64,000 nt of DNA from Macrobrachium rosenbergii (Eukaryota > Arthropoda > Malacostraca > Decapoda > Palaemonidae). The translations under genes and the position numbers were made by a program. The stretch lies in NCBI RefSeq assembly GCF_040412425.1, contig NC_089795.1:86084163-86148162 (forward strand), in the 5' to 3' direction. Under the pieces are notes generated by a model, which searched no databases, was not told the origin of the DNA, and worked only from the letters and a program-made list of their open reading frames with translations. Of this stretch, positions 58,411 through 64,000 are shown piece after piece (positions within the stretch are counted from its first letter, which is position 1; the number at the start of each line of letters is the position of its first letter).

Positions 58411-60942
58411 TCTGAAACAATACAAGAAATTCAAATACATTTAACACACATAGCCTATCCTTCTAATCTTCTGGGGGCTGCAATACTTCAAAAAAGAATG
58501 TGTAAAAACTGACAGATGAGTGTTAGCCTAATGTAGTGATGACATATGAACCACATATTTCTCCTATAGCTTCTCCTCTTGTGTTCTGAGTAAAGCTTAA
58601 TACAGCATACCATACCAGTGCTATGGGGACTACATATTCTTTTGCTTTTATTTAACCAAACACCCAAATATATTTCTACGGTTCCCTCTACATTGCTGAG
58701 AGCATAGGGAAAACTCAAAATGTTGTGGGTGCCTTTTTGAAACCATTCAAAAACTGTTGATTATTATTAGCAGGTTTCAAAAACTGTTGATCATTATTAG
58801 CAGAGTTCATTTCACACACTACCTAGCAAATGAACACTAAGCTTTTACAGAACACAATTATTTAAATTTAAACAGATTTTCATTATTTTATCTTAATATC
58901 TCAACTCTAAGTTACAGTTTTGTATGCTGTGCTTTTACATCTTAATATGCTTTGATATATAAATTGTACTAAAATCTATCACAAATATTCTGGTACCCAG
59001 GTATTTAGCCTACCATCTTTTGTTAATGTTTCAACACTCATTCCCATGGGGCTGGTAATATAGCAGCACACATGGGGTGAATGTGATGTTAAATTAAAAT
59101 ACTCCCAGCTTTTCTTGCAAGCCACTCCTGCCTGAGATTAATATTTACCATGAAATTAGCAGTCATTGATACAAATCATAGGGTTAAAATTAACTACAGT
59201 ATAAAGAGAAACCTGTAAATTTCATTACTGCATAACCAAATGAGAAGTGTACAATATAATTTTAGATGCTCTCTGCAGTAAAAAATAAAATTTTATTAGT
59301 TATTTGTAATTAATATAAACATGGAATACCTGTTTCTGAAGGTTTTTCCCTATCTCCTCCCTAACATCACCTAGCCTGACACAAGAAGCCTACCTAACTG
59401 ACCTAAGTAGCAGCAGGCCCCACAATCCCGGGTGATGTCATAATTATAAGAAATAAACAGATGGTAGCATATTAGTTTTCAGAACACCTAAACATATTCA
59501 TTAACGAATATGGCGATAAACATCAAGAAAAATTATAATCAGTATTTCAGTAACTATTTATGATAAAAGTGGTAAAGCTATGCCAAAAGAATAGTTGTTT
59601 AAACTGATAAAGGTACAACACAGAAATATAATGGCTTGCTACGTAATTTCAGTGGGAGATGAAATGCATATAATGAAGGTGCATTTTAGAAAGATAGCCT
59701 AATGCTGTTTATGAATAAGCTGGCGTTTGGGCCAGCACGGGCCCTTTCTCATTGAGCAGCCCACAATATAACCCTGAAAAATTAAATACAGTAACTCTGA
59801 CCTAAAGTAAGATGACGTCAGTGTCTTTTCTAATGTTAGAGGCTGTGTCAGGGAAGGAATATATGGTTATGATCCTTTTCACATAACAGCCAAGAACAAA
59901 TGAGCACTTATTCTGCTTTGCATGTTATTACGTTGGGGGTCCTCTCCCCCTACCAAGCCAAGTAGGGGCCCAGCACCCTAGGTTTCGTTGGGTTATTGGG
60001 TTAGGATGCATCACTGTATTACAGTTATGTATTTTCCCCATCCCCCTGGGAGCCCCATTAAGCTACTGTCAGACTTCATGATACCCTTGAGGGGAAGTGG
60101 TATGGGTTAACGAAGCATTTCCAAGCAAAATGAAGGTAAGTTTCATCAAGATCACAAGAAGAAACCCTGCTGAACTTACGGTTAATTTGTATATTACCAA
60201 TATCCTGGCAATACCCAACCAATACACTAAGTAGGCTATGGGAGAAAGACTCAAATACTTATACACAAAATCGAGTGGTTTACCATATTAAGCAAAGCTC
60301 AGTGATGGTCAAAAAGTGCGATCACAGCCTATTCTGTGCCTTTGCCCATGTAACCAATCAGTAAATTTTATATAAAACTGGCGTAAGAAAAAAAAACATA
60401 GCCCATATCTAGGTTACCGGTAGCCCTAAAATTAATGCTAAACTAACCAAACCTACAAAGCACTTCATTCTCCCACGGACGTTAATGTCTGATCCAAGAG
60501 AATACTAATAATGTGTTAGAATAATACTTACATATAACCAACAATCACTAACAATTGTTCCTCTTACAAACAAACACCGGGTAACATAAATTCTCGAGAA
60601 GAACAAGAACCTTGGCGTTGATCTCTGATGTGTCAACCACAGATAAGGAGCACCTCCCAGAAGGAGAAACAGGATGTAAACAGTCATATACGATACTGAA
60701 TACCATAATAATCCCGATAAAGAAAATTTTTATGAATATTTTTTTTATAAAATAACTATTTTAAATTATATAATATTAAATTTAGTGTAATTTATTGATT
60801 ATTAGTTAATTTAATCGAAAATTTTTTTTCATTAGAATCTCATTTGATCAGAAATTGACTTTCTGGGTGAGGGAAATCACAACTAAATTAGATACTAGCA
60901 ATACATTTCCGATTAAGATGAATACTTAGACATTATGTCATG
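58411..60942. other. Upstream of ARPC5: 5' intron and presumed promoter region
   Basis: A noncoding first exon of ARPC5 is expected here. A - strand GTAAGT donor occurs near 60531-60526, but the exon cannot be confirmed. A ~33-bp tandem duplication (TTCAAAAACTGTTGAT) is at about 58740-58800. A GC-richer stretch lies at 59935-60070. Confidence 0.4.
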
Positions 60943-62699
<1,757 letters not shown>

Positions 62700-62768
62700 T
62701 CTTGTTTTTCTCCCTCAAGACGTCGTGTCCCGCCGCTCTTTCTACAGGCACCGTCCCGTCAAAATGGT
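62700..62768 (+). CDS. Possible first exon (ATG followed directly by a donor) of a ribosomal-protein-like gene
   Basis: A pyrimidine-rich leader (CTCTTTCT, 5'-TOP-like) precedes an ATG at about 62764 that is followed immediately by GTATGA, a plausible splice donor. Several animal ribosomal-protein genes have just such an ATG-only first coding exon. No downstream exon was recognised before the window ends, so this is a hypothesis. Confidence 0.25.
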
Positions 62769-62769
62769 A

Positions 62770-63671
62770 TGAACTCAATTTTCATCCACGTTTTAGTGTA
62801 GCATCAGTTGCTGTGTGCGCTTGAAATTATCACTTTTTGATAGTTTATATAGTGGTAATTCGATTGGTATAAGTATATACAACCGGTGTTGTGATAATAT
62901 TAGATTAAATTGCATTTGTGTTAAGTGTTTACAATCGTCGGACCATCTGATCGTGTTGTGGATCCGAAGTCTGTTCAGTACTCATGGATGGTTAAATATA
63001 TCGAGAAAAGTCATGTTTATTTTAGTGAATATGGTTAGACTGAAATGTAAATTATAGGATAAAAGCAAAGACGTCACCACTACCTTGCTAAATAAACGTG
63101 TGCCTGGCGTAACGGGGGCGAAATGGTTTGACCATTCCTAAGGTTTGCATTTTGCGTAAATTTAAGATAGGCTTCCATCAAACTTAGTTGTATATTATTT
63201 GTGTCCACTTTAAAAGCTTCCATAAAACTTGGACATGTATTGTTTCAATTTAAATTAGCCCAGTTTACCAGCTTAGCTGGAATATGTTTTGTGTAGTTAT
63301 CGTAACCCAAAGTTAATTTTTTGGAGATATTTTTTGACCAAATTCTGCTTCTTAGTTGAGTTTAAGAATGGAATTTTGTCGGGAGAAAACGTTCATTAAA
63401 AATATTTGAAAATGTGATACGGTAATATTTAAAGACAGAATTCCTGATTTATGGTTATTTCTAATGTAAAAGCGGGGAAGAAATTTACGCTGCTGAAAAT
63501 GTTATGAACCTTTTATGGTTGAATTAGCTATCCTATAGGATAGGCAGGCCAGTGGACAGTATCCCATTGCAATTGTTGCACTGTTAATTGTAGTGATGTA
63601 GCCTTATCCTATCTACTTTTGACCTGCCCCTTCGAAAAGTTACAAGTAACGTAATCACTGCTGTCATCCAA
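62770..63671. other. AT-rich sequence after the putative ATG-only exon
   Basis: No acceptor-exon pair with ribosomal-protein-like coding was recognised. It could be a first intron if the 62.7-kb exon is real. Confidence 0.35.
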
Positions 63672-63750
63672 GATTATCCCAGCGCCGAGTGGCCTTAAAG
63701 GCCCCAGTGCTTGGCCTTTGGGCATAAACTGTATATTCCATTCCATCTAG
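63672..63750. mobile_element. Possible LINE/SINE 3' tail repeat
   Basis: The palindromic GTGGCCTTAAAGGCC followed by CCAGTGCTTGGCCTTTGGGC and TATATTCCATTCCA resembles a dispersed decapod repeat tail. Based on recall. Confidence 0.35.
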
Positions 63751-64000
63751 GATTGTTTTGTTGAAAACTGGGTTGTGACGTGATTAGGCTAGCAGGTACC
63801 CCTCTGCACCTCATGTGGTACACTGCAGGCATTACTTGAGAGTCTTTGCAGTGCTCCTTTAGCCCCTAGCTGCAACTCCTTTCATTCCCTTTACTATATA
63901 TACCTCCGTTCATATTCTCTTCCATCTGACTTTCAACCCTCTCTGACAATTGTTTCAAAGTGCAGCCGTGAGGTTTTCCTCCTGTTACATCTTTCAACCC

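Overview
The window is eukaryotic nuclear DNA, most likely from a decapod crustacean (shrimp, crab or crayfish). The grounds are split genes with GT..AG introns of up to about 12 kb, animal-type proteins, very long (TA)n tracts, and a dense mix of tRNA-derived SINEs, Penelope-like, DIRS-like, LINE and pogo/Tigger-like elements of the kind I associate with decapod genomes. The clade call is inference. No rRNA, tRNA gene, CRISPR array or prokaryotic operon was found.

Three protein-coding genes can be spliced by eye with consistent reading phases. (1) On the + strand, positions 650-33998, lies the 3' part of a nuclear-protein gene. It has a long basic/acidic first visible exon ending in a coiled coil, an AT-hook, two Ser/Pro/Gln-rich exons, and a C-terminal MYND zinc finger split over two exons 6 kb apart. 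Its 5' end is outside the window. (2) On the - strand, 51611-41702, is a complete six-exon SMNDC1 (SPF30) gene encoding a 243-aa Tudor-domain splicing factor. (3) On the - strand, 58401-55019, is a complete three-coding-exon ARPC5 gene (153 aa, Arp2/3 complex p16 subunit). Gene 1 converges with SMNDC1 and ARPC5. No functional link among them is evident beyond all being housekeeping-type nuclear or cytoskeletal genes. Near 62.7 kb an ATG followed at once by a possible splice donor, behind a pyrimidine-rich leader, may be the first exon of a ribosomal-protein-like gene; this is tentative.

The rest is mostly transposon debris. Introns of gene 1 hold three SINE/MITE-type elements, a 1-kb inverted duplication, a 5.9-kb TA-flanked element with inverted ends and a gag-like remnant inside, a Penelope-like element with GIY-YIG domain, a DIRS-like tyrosine-recombinase element split by a SINE, a second DIRS/gypsy-like element only 22 bp past a splice donor, a pogo/Tigger-like element, a LINE remnant and a TA-flanked element carrying a roughly 65-bp minisatellite. 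The convergent intergenic region (34.1-41.7 kb) has a second DIRS-like remnant on the - strand. SMNDC1 introns carry a 1.6-kb element with ~175-bp inverted ends, a MITE and two palindromic elements.

I found no convincing new multi-gene system. The most useful observations are the exactly dated insertions (target-site duplications), a SINE subtype that seems to lack its A-box region, the three-copy TA-flanked MITE family, and the unassigned AT-hook/MYND gene.
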